Below are positions 18,083 through 27,021 of a stretch of DNA of 46,747 nt, one piece after another. Below the pieces are notes generated by a model that saw nothing but the letters and a program-made list of their open reading frames with translations, was not told the DNA's origin and did not search any database. A program made the translations under genes and the position numbers. The number at the start of each line of letters is the position of its first letter. The stretch's first letter is position 1. The DNA is from Chloroflexota bacterium (GTDB taxonomy: Bacteria > Chloroflexota > Anaerolineae > Ardenticatenales > JAADHH01), in the NCBI GenBank assembly GCA_013151955.1, contig JAADHH010000104.1, forward strand, positions 1 to 46,747. The letters run 5' to 3'.

Positions 18083-18952
18083 GTGCAAAATATTGCCCTT
18101 CTTTACCATCCGAAGATTGTTGAAGCGGAGCGACTGGCTCGCCAGGTGGCGGAGACTCTGGCCCAAACCGGGGTCGCCGTCCATCTTCAATCTGCGTGGA
18201 AGGTGGATGCGCTGCGTGACCGGCTGGACCAATTCGATCTGCTGATCACTTTCGGCGGAGATGGTACGATCTTGCGGACAGCACGGGCCTGCATCCCCCA
18301 CAGCCTGCCTGTCTTGGGGGTGGATTTTGGGAAACTCGGGTTCCTGGCCGAGCTAAAACCGGAAGAGGCGCTCGACAAGATTCCGAAGGTGTTGGATGGC
18401 GACTATTGGCTGGAAGAGCGGATGTTGCTGCACGTCGAACACTTCCGCGGCGACGATCATTATGCCACCTACTACGCCTTGAATGACGCGGTCGTCGCGC
18501 GAGGTGCATTGCCCCGCGTTCTGGAGATTCATCTCTCCGTCGATGGCGCCCCGGTCACCACCTATCTGGCAGATGGCCTGATCGTCGCCTCTCCGACCGG
18601 TTCCACAGCATACGCGCTGGCCGTTGGGGGGCTGATTATGGCACCAGATGTCTCTGCGTTTATGGCCATCCCCATTGCCCCACACCTGAATGTTGTGCAT
18701 GGCTTGATTGTGCCCGCCGGAGCAGAGATGCAAGTGATGGCCCACACCCATCATGGAGCGGTCCTTTCCATCGACGGGCAGATTGACCTGCACTGGCATA
18801 ACGAAGACCACCTGACCATTACCATCGGAGAGGAGCGCAGCCGGTTGGTGCGCATGAGGCCACAAAATTATTATTACGCTACCCTGGCCCAGAAACTGGG
18901 GCAGGGGCCCGGCGCACACCACCGGTTCCGCACACGAAAGTCTTTCCCATGA
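18083..18952 (+). CDS. nadK: NAD kinase
   Basis: FGGDGTILRTAR, LGVDFGKLGFLAEL, VASPTGSTAYALAVGG; GTG start 18083. Confidence 0.95.
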   Translation: MQNIALLYHPKIVEAERLARQVAETLAQTGVAVHLQSAWKVDALRDRLDQFDLLITFGGDGTILRTARACIPHSLPVLGVDFGKLGFLAELKPEEALDKIPKVLDGDYWLEERMLLHVEHFRGDDHYATYYALNDAVVARGALPRVLEIHLSVDGAPVTTYLADGLIVASPTGSTAYALAVGGLIMAPDVSAFMAIPIAPHLNVVHGLIVPAGAEMQVMAHTHHGAVLSIDGQIDLHWHNEDHLTITIGEERSRLVRMRPQNYYYATLAQKLGQGPGAHHRFRTRKSFP

Positions 18953-19746
18953 CCAAAGTTCCCGAATCGGAAATCCAGGACCTGTTGGGCGAAGGCATTG
19001 CCGCAGCACGGGCAGGCGATAAAGAGGAAGCATTCCGGCTGCTCACCCGCGTAACAGAGTTGCAAGAAAACAACGCCGAGGCCTGGCTGTGGCTGAGCAG
19101 TGTGACCGATACGCTGGCAGACAAGCTCGTCTACCTCGAACAGGCGGTAGAACTGGCCCCGGACAATGCCGAAGCCCGCGCGGCACTGGAACGGGTGCGC
19201 AAGAAACAGCCCGCGCGCACTCCCTTGGAGGGGGAAGAGACGCTCCACTGCACCTGGCACCCGGAACGGGAGACGCTGCTTCGCTGTAACCGCTGCGGCC
19301 GGGCGATGTGTACGGAGTGTGCGGTTCGCCATCCGGTGGGGTTGCGTTGCAAAGAGTGTGTACGCCAGACGCGTTCACCGGTCTACGATGTGCGCCCGGA
19401 AAGTTTGGCCGTTGCGCTGGCTGCCGGCACGGGCATTTCACTCCTGGCCGGCTTCATTGTGCCGATGTTTGGGTTTTGGAGCATCTTCATTGCCCCGGTC
19501 GCCGGCGGATTTGTGGCCGAGGCCATCGAACGGAGTGTGCCACGCCAGCGTGGCCGTCCCATCCAGGTGGTTGCCGGCGTCAGTGTGGTGCTGGGTTTGC
19601 TCCTCGCGCAGGGACTGCTCCCCATTCTGTTGCGCGGTTTGCCGCCGGCCGCTTTCGTGATCCTGGCGCTTGGGGCACTTTTCAATCTATTCAATTTGAT
19701 CTACCTCGCTTTGGCCATCATCACAGCGGCCAGGCGTCTGCGTTAG
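18949..19746 (+). CDS. TPR plus B-box-like zinc-finger membrane protein
   Basis: TPR-like AEAWLWLSSVTDTLADKLVYLEQAVELAPDNAEA; CTWHPERETLLRCNRCGRAMCTECAVRHPVGLRCKEC; C-terminal hydrophobic segments; ATGA overlap with nadK. Confidence 0.75.
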   Translation: MTKVPESEIQDLLGEGIAAARAGDKEEAFRLLTRVTELQENNAEAWLWLSSVTDTLADKLVYLEQAVELAPDNAEARAALERVRKKQPARTPLEGEETLHCTWHPERETLLRCNRCGRAMCTECAVRHPVGLRCKECVRQTRSPVYDVRPESLAVALAAGTGISLLAGFIVPMFGFWSIFIAPVAGGFVAEAIERSVPRQRGRPIQVVAGVSVVLGLLLAQGLLPILLRGLPPAAFVILALGALFNLFNLIYLALAIITAARRLR

Positions 19747-19754
19747 AGTAAACC

Positions 19755-21509
19755 ATGCTTGCTGAATTATCGATCACTGACTTTGCGATCATCGACCAGT
19801 TGCGGCTTACCTTCGCGCCGGGATTACAAGTGCTGACCGGCGAGACGGGGGCCGGCAAGTCCATTATCGTGGATGCCGTCAGCCTGCTGCTGGGGGGGCG
19901 TGCCGCTGCCGACGGAATCCGTGCCGGCGCAGACCGCGCCTACGTGGAGGGCATCTTCTCTCTGGAGAACGACCTGCCCCCAGACCTGGCCCCTTTGCTG
20001 GAAGAACTTGGCATTGGAGAAGGGGATGGCACCCTCATTTTGTCGCGAGAGATCAGTCGCCGGGGACGCAACATCTGCCGGGTCAACGGGCGGGCGGTGC
20101 CCCTCAAAACCTTGCAAGCGGTCGCCGAGTCGTTGGTGGATATTCACGGACAGACAGACCACCTCTCCTTGTTGCGTGTCCGCAATCACGTGGACTTGCT
20201 GGATCGCTACGCCGGCACAGAGGCCCGGCGGAAAAAGGTGGCCCGGCGCGTCCGTGATTTGCGCGCCATCCGCCAGTCCCTCGCCGAATTGCTGCGGGAC
20301 GAGCGCGAATTGGCCCGGCGTACAGACCTGCTGGAGTACCAGATTGCCGAAATCGAAGACGCGCAATTGGACATCGAGGAGGAGAAACAGTTGCGGCAAG
20401 AACGGCGTCGCCTGGAAAACGCGGCCCGTCTGGCCGAACTGGCCGACTCGTCCTATAACGCTTTGCGCGCGGCGAACGATGGGGGCGACGCCCTCCTGGA
20501 TCGGCTGGAGGCGGCCGCTCGCGACCTGGCCACGCTGGTGAGCCTGGAACCAGAGATGGCCCCCCAACACGAATCGGCGGAGCAGGCCTTCTACGCCTTG
20601 GAAGATGTAGCCGATACCCTCTTGAAGTATCGTGATGCAATCGAATTCAATCCCAGCCGTCTGGAGCAGGTGGAAGACCGGCTGGACCTTTTGTTCCAAC
20701 TCAAGCGAAAATATGGGGACACGATTGCCGATGTGCTGGCCTTTGCCGAACGGGCACGGGCAGAGAGAGAGGCCATTACGCACAGCGCAGAGCGAATTGA
20801 CGAATTGCGTGCCGCGGAGGAATTGGCTTTGCAAGAAATCGGCGAATGGGGTGGGACTCTTTCCGCCCTGCGCCAACAAGCCTCAGCGGAGCTGGCCGAG
20901 GCTGTGGAAAAGGAACTGGATGACCTGGGCATGTCGGTGGCACGCTTTCAGGTGCGCATTGCCCAGCAGCAAGCGGATGATGGTGCCCCGTGGGAGGGCC
21001 GGCGCTATGCCTTCGACGCGACAGGGCTGGACAAGGTCGAATTTTTCATTGCGCCCAACCCCGGTGAGCCACCCAAACCGCTGGCCAAAATTGCCTCCGG
21101 CGGCGAGACCTCCCGCTTGATGCTGGCGCTCAAGACCGTGCTTTCCCAGGCAGATGAAACCGCCACACTCATTTTCGATGAGATTGACCAGGGCATTGGC
21201 GGACGAATCGGCGGCATCGTGGGGCGCAAATTGGGTGCCCTTGCCCGGCACCATCAGGTCTTTTGCATCACCCACCTGCCGCAGATCGCGGTTTACGGCG
21301 ATGCGCACGCGCACATTCGTAAAGAAATCGTGGGCGAACGGACCGTTACGCGCGTGATTCCGCTGGATGCGGAAGGACGCCTGGACGAATTGGCCCAGAT
21401 GCTTGGGGTGACCGGCCAGGCCGGCCGGGAAACCGCTCGCGAGATGTTGCAACAGGTGACTGCGTGGAAGCGGGGAGCTGAAGTCGAAACGATGAATGCG
21501 GAACGATGA
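19755..21509 (+). CDS. recN: DNA repair protein RecN
   Basis: MLAELSITDFAIIDQLRLTFAPGLQVLTGETGAGKSIIVDAVSLLLGGRA; IASGGETSRLMLALK; LIFDEIDQGIGGRIG. Confidence 0.96.
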   Translation: MLAELSITDFAIIDQLRLTFAPGLQVLTGETGAGKSIIVDAVSLLLGGRAAADGIRAGADRAYVEGIFSLENDLPPDLAPLLEELGIGEGDGTLILSREISRRGRNICRVNGRAVPLKTLQAVAESLVDIHGQTDHLSLLRVRNHVDLLDRYAGTEARRKKVARRVRDLRAIRQSLAELLRDERELARRTDLLEYQIAEIEDAQLDIEEEKQLRQERRRLENAARLAELADSSYNALRAANDGGDALLDRLEAAARDLATLVSLEPEMAPQHESAEQAFYALEDVADTLLKYRDAIEFNPSRLEQVEDRLDLLFQLKRKYGDTIADVLAFAERARAEREAITHSAERIDELRAAEELALQEIGEWGGTLSALRQQASAELAEAVEKELDDLGMSVARFQVRIAQQQADDGAPWEGRRYAFDATGLDKVEFFIAPNPGEPPKPLAKIASGGETSRLMLALKTVLSQADETATLIFDEIDQGIGGRIGGIVGRKLGALARHHQVFCITHLPQIAVYGDAHAHIRKEIVGERTVTRVIPLDAEGRLDELAQMLGVTGQAGRETAREMLQQVTAWKRGAEVETMNAER

Positions 21510-21598
21510 ATGATGAACGGGGAGCGTCAAGCGTCGAGCGTGAAAACGCGTTACGCAACACGTTTTACGGATTACGTGACACGTGACACATGACACTT
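21489..21598. repeat. Degenerate micro-repeat tract (acgatgaatg..., acgtgacacgtgacacatgacac)
   Basis: Imperfect short direct repeats running from the recN 3' end to just before fabL. Confidence 0.6.
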
Positions 21599-21625
21599 AT
21601 TTTCACAACAGTCAGGAGATACGAC

Positions 21626-22387
21626 ATGAAGTTCGATGGAAAAGTGGCCCTGGTCACCGGCAGCGGGCGGGGTATTGGGCGGGAGATTGCCCTGGAGTTC
21701 GCCCGGCGGGGAGCAAATGTGGTAATCAACTACTTTCGCAATCCAGACCCCGCCGAGGAAACAGCCCAACTGGCGCGGGAAGCAGGTGTAGAGGCTCTGG
21801 TTGTTCGCGCCAATGTCGGCGATCCACAGGCCATCGAGCAGATGTTTGCCGAGGTGGAACGGACCTTTGGGGGCATGGACATCCTCGTCTGCAATGCGGC
21901 GTCCGGCTATATCCGCCCGGTGATGGAGCAGAAAGTGAAGGGCTGGGACTGGACGATGAATATCAACGCGCGATCGGTCCTGTTTTGCGCCCAGCAGGCC
22001 GTCCCGTTGATGGAAAAACGGGGGGGCGGGCACATCGTAAATATCTCCAGCCTGGGTTCATTTCTCACCCTCCCGAACTACGTGGTGATCGGCGCGTCGA
22101 AGGCGGCGGTTGAGACCATCACCCGCTATCTGGCGGTGGAGTTGGCGCCCAAGAACATCACGGCGAACGCGGTATCGGCCGGTGTGGTGGCCACCGATGC
22201 CTTGAAATATTTCCCGAACAAAGAGCAGATGTTGGAGCAGGGGCGCGCGCGCACGCCGGCCGGGCGGTTGGTGACCCCGCAGGACATCGCCCAGCTTACC
22301 GCCTTCCTCTGCAGCGACGGCGCTACAATGATCCGCGGGCAGACGATCATCATCGACGGCGGCTTCTCGCTGTTGCCGCCGGGGTAG
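21626..22387 (+). CDS. fabL: Enoyl-ACP reductase III (FabL-like SDR)
   Basis: TGSGRGIGREIA; Y-x6-K active site 'NYVVIGASKAAVE'; TRYLAVELAPKNITANAVSAGVVATDALKYFPN; MIRGQTIIIDGGFSLL. Confidence 0.85.
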   Translation: MKFDGKVALVTGSGRGIGREIALEFARRGANVVINYFRNPDPAEETAQLAREAGVEALVVRANVGDPQAIEQMFAEVERTFGGMDILVCNAASGYIRPVMEQKVKGWDWTMNINARSVLFCAQQAVPLMEKRGGGHIVNISSLGSFLTLPNYVVIGASKAAVETITRYLAVELAPKNITANAVSAGVVATDALKYFPNKEQMLEQGRARTPAGRLVTPQDIAQLTAFLCSDGATMIRGQTIIIDGGFSLLPPG

Positions 22388-22394
22388 CGCTGCC

Positions 22395-23576
22395 TCACCC
22401 TTGAATGGTCGCCAACACGCGAGCGAGGTGCAGGAATAGTCTGCCGGCCTCGCTCAGCAGCGCGGGCCAGGCAAGCGACCGCGTAGGGCGCACGTGCTCG
22501 AAGATGGTGAATTCGGTGTACTCTACCGCAGTCTCCGAGGCCAGGCTCTTGGCCAGGCGACGCGTCTCCACTGCGGGAATGTAGCGGTCGCCGGCGTCGC
22601 CCATGACGAAGACCTTCGCCTGCACCCGGCCGGTGCGGTAGGCCGGCGACAGGCGGTGCAGCATGTCTTTCTGCCGGGCGGGCAGGTGGCCCAGCAGGGC
22701 ATCCACCTGAGCCGGGTCACGGTTCGTCAGCAGGCGGTATACGGCCTGGGCCGGCGGAGAGAGGTCGCCGGCGGCGGCATTCGTCGCCCCGTTCTCCGTG
22801 AGCAACTGTTCCAGGATCGTCCGGTCGCGCGGTTCCTCCAGCCCCTCGATCAGGTGGCGCGTCAACGCCGAGGCGACCAGTTCGTCCGGTTCCCACGGTT
22901 TTGACGCCTCCCCCTCGGAGACCGTGCGGGTGGTGATTGCTCGAACCATGTTGCGCAGGTCGTAATAACCACTGAAGAGGTGCAAGAAGGCCACGTCGGC
23001 GGCGATACGTTCGTCTGCTGCGGCCAGGACCGCAAACGAGGAGCCGACGCAGAAGCCGACGAACCCCACGTGATCGGGGGCCACGAAGTCGCGTTGGCGC
23101 AGGTACTGGAAAGCGGCGACCAGCGACTCGACCTCTTCCGGGGCCAGATGCCCTTGCTCCAGAGCGGTCGAATGGGGCATCATGACCACGATCCCCTCGC
23201 GGGCCAGCGCCTGGGCCAGACCGGCCAGCGGAGCTTCGGTGTAGTCGGGGTAGAACCCGAGCGCCAGGATGATCGCGCTGTGCGGCCGGTCGTCAGGGGG
23301 ACGGTAGAGGTCAGCGAGGTTGGTCGTCCCGCCGGCGGTGTAGCTTACCTGCTCGAAGCGCGGTGGACGGGTGACAAGTTCCAGCGGCGAGACCGGTACG
23401 GCGGGGAGGACGTCGGCGACCAGAAGGGCGGCCTCGACGGCGGTACGGCCCGGGGGAATGGCCACGCCGGCTGCACAGATCGCCAGCACGGCGATGACGA
23501 TGGCGCATCCACCCCTGAAGCGCGAATTACGAGTGGCAAAGCGCGTCCCGCTGCTCCCTTCTGACATAGGCGCCAT
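22395..23576 (-). CDS. Membrane-anchored alpha/beta hydrolase, dienelactone-hydrolase-like
   Basis: Nucleophile elbow GFCVGSS; N-terminal hydrophobic segment GGCAIVIAVLAICAAGVAI. Confidence 0.7.
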   Translation of the reverse strand: MAPMSEGSSGTRFATRNSRFRGGCAIVIAVLAICAAGVAIPPGRTAVEAALLVADVLPAVPVSPLELVTRPPRFEQVSYTAGGTTNLADLYRPPDDRPHSAIILALGFYPDYTEAPLAGLAQALAREGIVVMMPHSTALEQGHLAPEEVESLVAAFQYLRQRDFVAPDHVGFVGFCVGSSFAVLAAADERIAADVAFLHLFSGYYDLRNMVRAITTRTVSEGEASKPWEPDELVASALTRHLIEGLEEPRDRTILEQLLTENGATNAAAGDLSPPAQAVYRLLTNRDPAQVDALLGHLPARQKDMLHRLSPAYRTGRVQAKVFVMGDAGDRYIPAVETRRLAKSLASETAVEYTEFTIFEHVRPTRSLAWPALLSEAGRLFLHLARVLATIQG

Positions 23577-23593
23577 CCCACCGGGCTGGCCGG

Positions 23594-24691
23594 CTAGTCC
23601 GGCAAAGCGACCAGAATCTTCCCGTATCCGAGGGCGCTGGCGTCGAGCACAAAAATCAGACTGTGGGCACCCTTCGGTACCTGGAAAGCGACCTGGCCGT
23701 TGATCTTCGTGCCGGGGGCAATCTCGCTGTCGGAAATTTCCTTCGCCGCATCAATCGAAGCGGTCAGATCGAGATCGTATTTCTGGCCTGTTGAGTCCTT
23801 GAGATACATTTGCAACAGGTAGAGTTTCAGCACAGTCGAAATCCCCACCGGTTCGGTGCCCCGGTTCTCGATCGTTGTGTCCACAACCATGAACGTTTTG
23901 CCCGCGTCTGGCTTATTGCCGCGGAATTCCGGCATGGGGGTGATGTCGTTCACGGTGAGCGTCAGGCCGGCGATCTCCATGCTGTCTCCGAGGGCAAGCA
24001 TTGTCTGCCCAGGCTCGGCGGCCAGTTCGGCCGGCACATCCACGGCAACCGGTTGCGGGCCGAGTTCAACGGTGATGCTCTCGGCACCGAAGAGGGCATC
24101 GTGGAAAACGAAAACCAGGCCTTGGGCGTCTTGTGGGACCTGAAAGCCAATCTTGCCCCGTACCCGCTCACCCGGGCCGATTTCGCCGTCGGGGTTGCTG
24201 GCGCCGGCAGCGAGGTTGGCAACGGGGTCGTACCGGTATTCCTGCCCGTTGCTGTCCTGCAAGCTGGTCTGGAGCAGCGAGGACATGGCGGTGTCGTTCT
24301 GGCTCTGGTTGCGCAGCAGGAGTTCCACGGCTACGAACTTTTGTCCGGGGTCCGGCTTGTTGAATTTGTCGCCTGCCGGGGAATCCCAGCCCAGGACGGT
24401 CATCTTCAGATTGCCGATTGAGATAACGTCGCCGATCTGAAAGACCGTTTGGCGCGTGGGTGCGGGCGCAGCGGTTGGCTCTGGGGCCGGGGGTTTTGTG
24501 GGCGCGGGCGCTTGGGCTTGTGCCTCCGGTGTGGCGGAGGGGGCTGCTGTCGCCGGGATGGGCGTTGCTGCCGGATTGGGTGACTCTGCTTGCTTCGCCG
24601 TCAGGCTGCCGCAGGCCAACGTGCCCAACACGAACGCCAGCGCGACGAACAACGGCACGTGGGAACGGTTCTTTGTCGTCTTATTTGTCAT
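23594..24691 (-). CDS. Lipoprotein with two DUF4352-like domains
   Basis: Lipobox LGTLACGS; A/P-rich linker; two repeats 'GDVISIGNLKMTVLGWDSP...' and 'GDSMEIAGLTLTVNDITPM...'. Confidence 0.75.
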   Translation of the reverse strand: MTNKTTKNRSHVPLFVALAFVLGTLACGSLTAKQAESPNPAATPIPATAAPSATPEAQAQAPAPTKPPAPEPTAAPAPTRQTVFQIGDVISIGNLKMTVLGWDSPAGDKFNKPDPGQKFVAVELLLRNQSQNDTAMSSLLQTSLQDSNGQEYRYDPVANLAAGASNPDGEIGPGERVRGKIGFQVPQDAQGLVFVFHDALFGAESITVELGPQPVAVDVPAELAAEPGQTMLALGDSMEIAGLTLTVNDITPMPEFRGNKPDAGKTFMVVDTTIENRGTEPVGISTVLKLYLLQMYLKDSTGQKYDLDLTASIDAAKEISDSEIAPGTKINGQVAFQVPKGAHSLIFVLDASALGYGKILVALPD

Positions 24692-24768
24692 CGTGATCCT
24701 CCATGAACGTGTCGGCGCGCCCGGTCTAGTCTGTATCGGGGGGGCTGGATTGGTTGCGGCTCGGGTCT

Positions 24769-24797
24769 ATTCTACCACGAAGCAAGTACGTGGTCAA
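24769..24797 (-). promoter_or_regulatory. Putative promoter (TTGACC-17-TAGAAT, minus strand) for the DUF4352 lipoprotein
   Basis: Minus-strand -35 24792-24797, -10 24769-24774, 17-bp spacer. Confidence 0.45.
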
Positions 24798-24860
24798 ACA
24801 TTGCCCATGCTGGGCTTGCGCAGAGGTTCCCGTGAGGGTCGCTTACTTGCTCGAAATGGA

Positions 24861-24911
24861 CGACAGTCCGCGTTTCCGGACGGCGGATGGCCATCCGCCA
24901 GCAGGCTGTCG
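24861..24911. repeat. Palindromic three-way-junction sequence downstream of the DUF3179 gene
   Basis: Closing stem CGACA(G)/(C)TGTCG encloses GTCCG-cgtttc-CGGAC and an 18-bp perfect palindrome GGCGGATGGCCATCCGCC (24882-24899). Confidence 0.6.
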
Positions 24912-24954
24912 GAGCGGGCTAATTCTATTAAGTCTATGCTGGGTTGCCGAAACG

Positions 24955-26214
24955 CTAGGAGGCCGGCCGGTAGATGATCGTGTCGGGTTTGAAAGCGGCC
25001 CAGGCAAACCAGAAGTGGTCTCCGTGAATGATGGGCTTCAGTCTCTGGCCCTTCAGCGGGCCGGCGATGGCCTGTCCCAGAACGTTCCAGGAGCTTCCGG
25101 TTTTCGTATCGGCAATCGTAAGCCCCTTCTGTTCGAAGACCAGTTTTTCGCCGTCGAGGATGGGGTCGAAGACGCCGGTCGCGCCCACGTCTTCCCCGCG
25201 AGCGATCTCGCCGGCACCCAGCGCGCTACTCGTTCCCCGTGTGTAGAAGACGACAAGGTCGTGCCCCCCTTGCGAATCGTTGATGACGGAATATTCTGCC
25301 AGAACGCGATAGGGGTAGGCCACGTCCACGGCTTGCTGCCCCCCGGGATCTTTGAACGTGACGGTGACGACACGCTCCATGGCCTGGAGCCGATCATCGA
25401 GCTCGCCATCGAAAAGGAAGGGACGGCTGCCGATGGTGTCGTAGCCGGCGTAGGGGTTCCGGCCGTAGCTGCGGTTGAATCCCGTGTCGCGAGAGAGGAC
25501 GATTCCATCAGGGTAGGCGGCCTGGAATTCGGCGAAGCTGACCACACTCGAAGGGAAAAAGGAGAGTTGCGTGCCGGTCAGGTCCCCGATGATCGCTTCG
25601 CCGGTGAACTGCTGCCACAGACTCTCGGTGGTACGGTCGTACATCACCAGGTCGGAGTTGCGGAGCAGCCCGGATGTGCCGAATTCGTAGACGTTTCCGT
25701 CCAGCCGGCGGTCAAAGGTGATGGCGGAGTTGCACAAAGGGCAAAAGGTGACGATAACCGGTATGTTCCCCACCGTATCGTTCACGATCTCGTGCCAGGT
25801 AAGGATTTGCAAAGGGTAGGCCCGCACGTCGCCATTGATTTCCAGGGCAATGACCGGTTCGTTGTCGGCCAGCCATTGCTGTGCTTCCTCTTGGCCGATG
25901 AATTTTGGTTCGTCGATAGACGGAATCCCGTCACGTGGCGGCCCGCCGGAGAGCAATTCCGTGTAGTCAACTGTGTGCTTGTTCCAGTTCGTGCCCCAAC
26001 TTTGCGTGGCCGAACGCAAACTGCTGGGACGGTTGTCTTCGGTCAGCACGACCCTCTCGCTGCCGATGGCACGCGGTGTGGAAATTGCTGCTTTGCTGCT
26101 GGCGTCGGGTTGTGGGGTGTTGTCGCTGATCGCGCTGGTGCAAGCGGCCAGGAACAGGGGGATTGCTACGGCGAATAATCGCCAGGGTATGCGTTTTTTG
26201 TCTTGTCCGAACAT
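24955..26214 (-). CDS. DUF3179 domain-containing lipoprotein
   Basis: Lipobox LFLAACTS; GDVRAYPLQILTWHEIVNDTVGNIPVIVTFCPLCNSAITFDRR. Confidence 0.85.
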   Translation of the reverse strand: MFGQDKKRIPWRLFAVAIPLFLAACTSAISDNTPQPDASSKAAISTPRAIGSERVVLTEDNRPSSLRSATQSWGTNWNKHTVDYTELLSGGPPRDGIPSIDEPKFIGQEEAQQWLADNEPVIALEINGDVRAYPLQILTWHEIVNDTVGNIPVIVTFCPLCNSAITFDRRLDGNVYEFGTSGLLRNSDLVMYDRTTESLWQQFTGEAIIGDLTGTQLSFFPSSVVSFAEFQAAYPDGIVLSRDTGFNRSYGRNPYAGYDTIGSRPFLFDGELDDRLQAMERVVTVTFKDPGGQQAVDVAYPYRVLAEYSVINDSQGGHDLVVFYTRGTSSALGAGEIARGEDVGATGVFDPILDGEKLVFEQKGLTIADTKTGSSWNVLGQAIAGPLKGQRLKPIIHGDHFWFAWAAFKPDTIIYRPAS

Positions 26215-26391
26215 CGCAAGAATCCTTTCACTGCTGCTTTGAAAATAAGTGTCAGGCGTCAGATACTGGCCACACGATGCTTAGAAGTTGAACTTCTCGG
26301 CCCAATGTGTGTTCCGTCGCCCCCCGCTCCGCGATTTTCGTTCTTGGTGGCGTGCATACGCTCGTGGGGACTATTGTGAAAATAGGATGCC

Positions 26392-26424
26392 AAGGTTGCC
26401 AACTTTTGGAAAGTTGGCAACCTT
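26392..26424. repeat. REP-like palindrome copy B
   Basis: AAGGTTGCCAACTTT-tgg-AAAGTTGGCAACCTT: 15-bp perfect stem, followed by CAACTTTCG. Confidence 0.85.
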
Positions 26425-26451
26425 CAACTTTCGCTTCAGGGGGGAAGATGG

Positions 26452-26874
26452 TTAGAATGCGGCGTATGTCAGAGCAACAACGATTCCGAAAACGATATGG
26501 CCCATCAACTGGCCGGCCATGGTCATGGGGCCGGCTTCCATGCTGGGCGGGCGGGGGTGCATACGCATCATCATGGGCATCGTGCCGATGACAATGACGG
26601 CGTGGACAACGCCAAAGATAGCGCCCCAAAGCCAGGATACACTTCCGATTCCTACACTCCATGCCAGGGCGTAAAAAATGGCGAACACAACGCCCATCAT
26701 GAAGTGGGCTACAACGCCAATGGTCGTGGCCGTACCTTCATCTTCTGAAAACATCGAACCCAACATACCGATGATGTCCATCTTTGGCATACCCATCATT
26801 GGGGCTGCTTTCATCAGCAGGGTCATTACAAATGTGCCGACGAGACCGGCTAGGACTGCTCCTATGATACTCAT
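26452..26874 (-). CDS. Methionine-rich integral membrane protein of unknown function
   Basis: About 20 Met in 140 aa, several TM helices; minus-strand RBS AGGAGA upstream of ATG 26874. Confidence 0.7.
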   Translation of the reverse strand: MSIIGAVLAGLVGTFVMTLLMKAAPMMGMPKMDIIGMLGSMFSEDEGTATTIGVVAHFMMGVVFAIFYALAWSVGIGSVSWLWGAIFGVVHAVIVIGTMPMMMRMHPRPPSMEAGPMTMAGQLMGHIVFGIVVALTYAAF

Positions 26875-27021
26875 TGTTACCTCTCCTTTGTGATATATGT
26901 GGCTGGTCGTCACGCAAGTGAAAAGCCTGCGGTACGTTCATAAATAATCAGTGCAGTTTCGTGATTTTGGGCCAGCTTGTTTGCTGCCTACGTACCACAG
27001 ACGATACAAGGAGGGCGTATC

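Noticed and set aside
24754-26178. 474-aa plus-strand ORF
   Set aside because: Antisense to the DUF3179 lipoprotein; no motifs.
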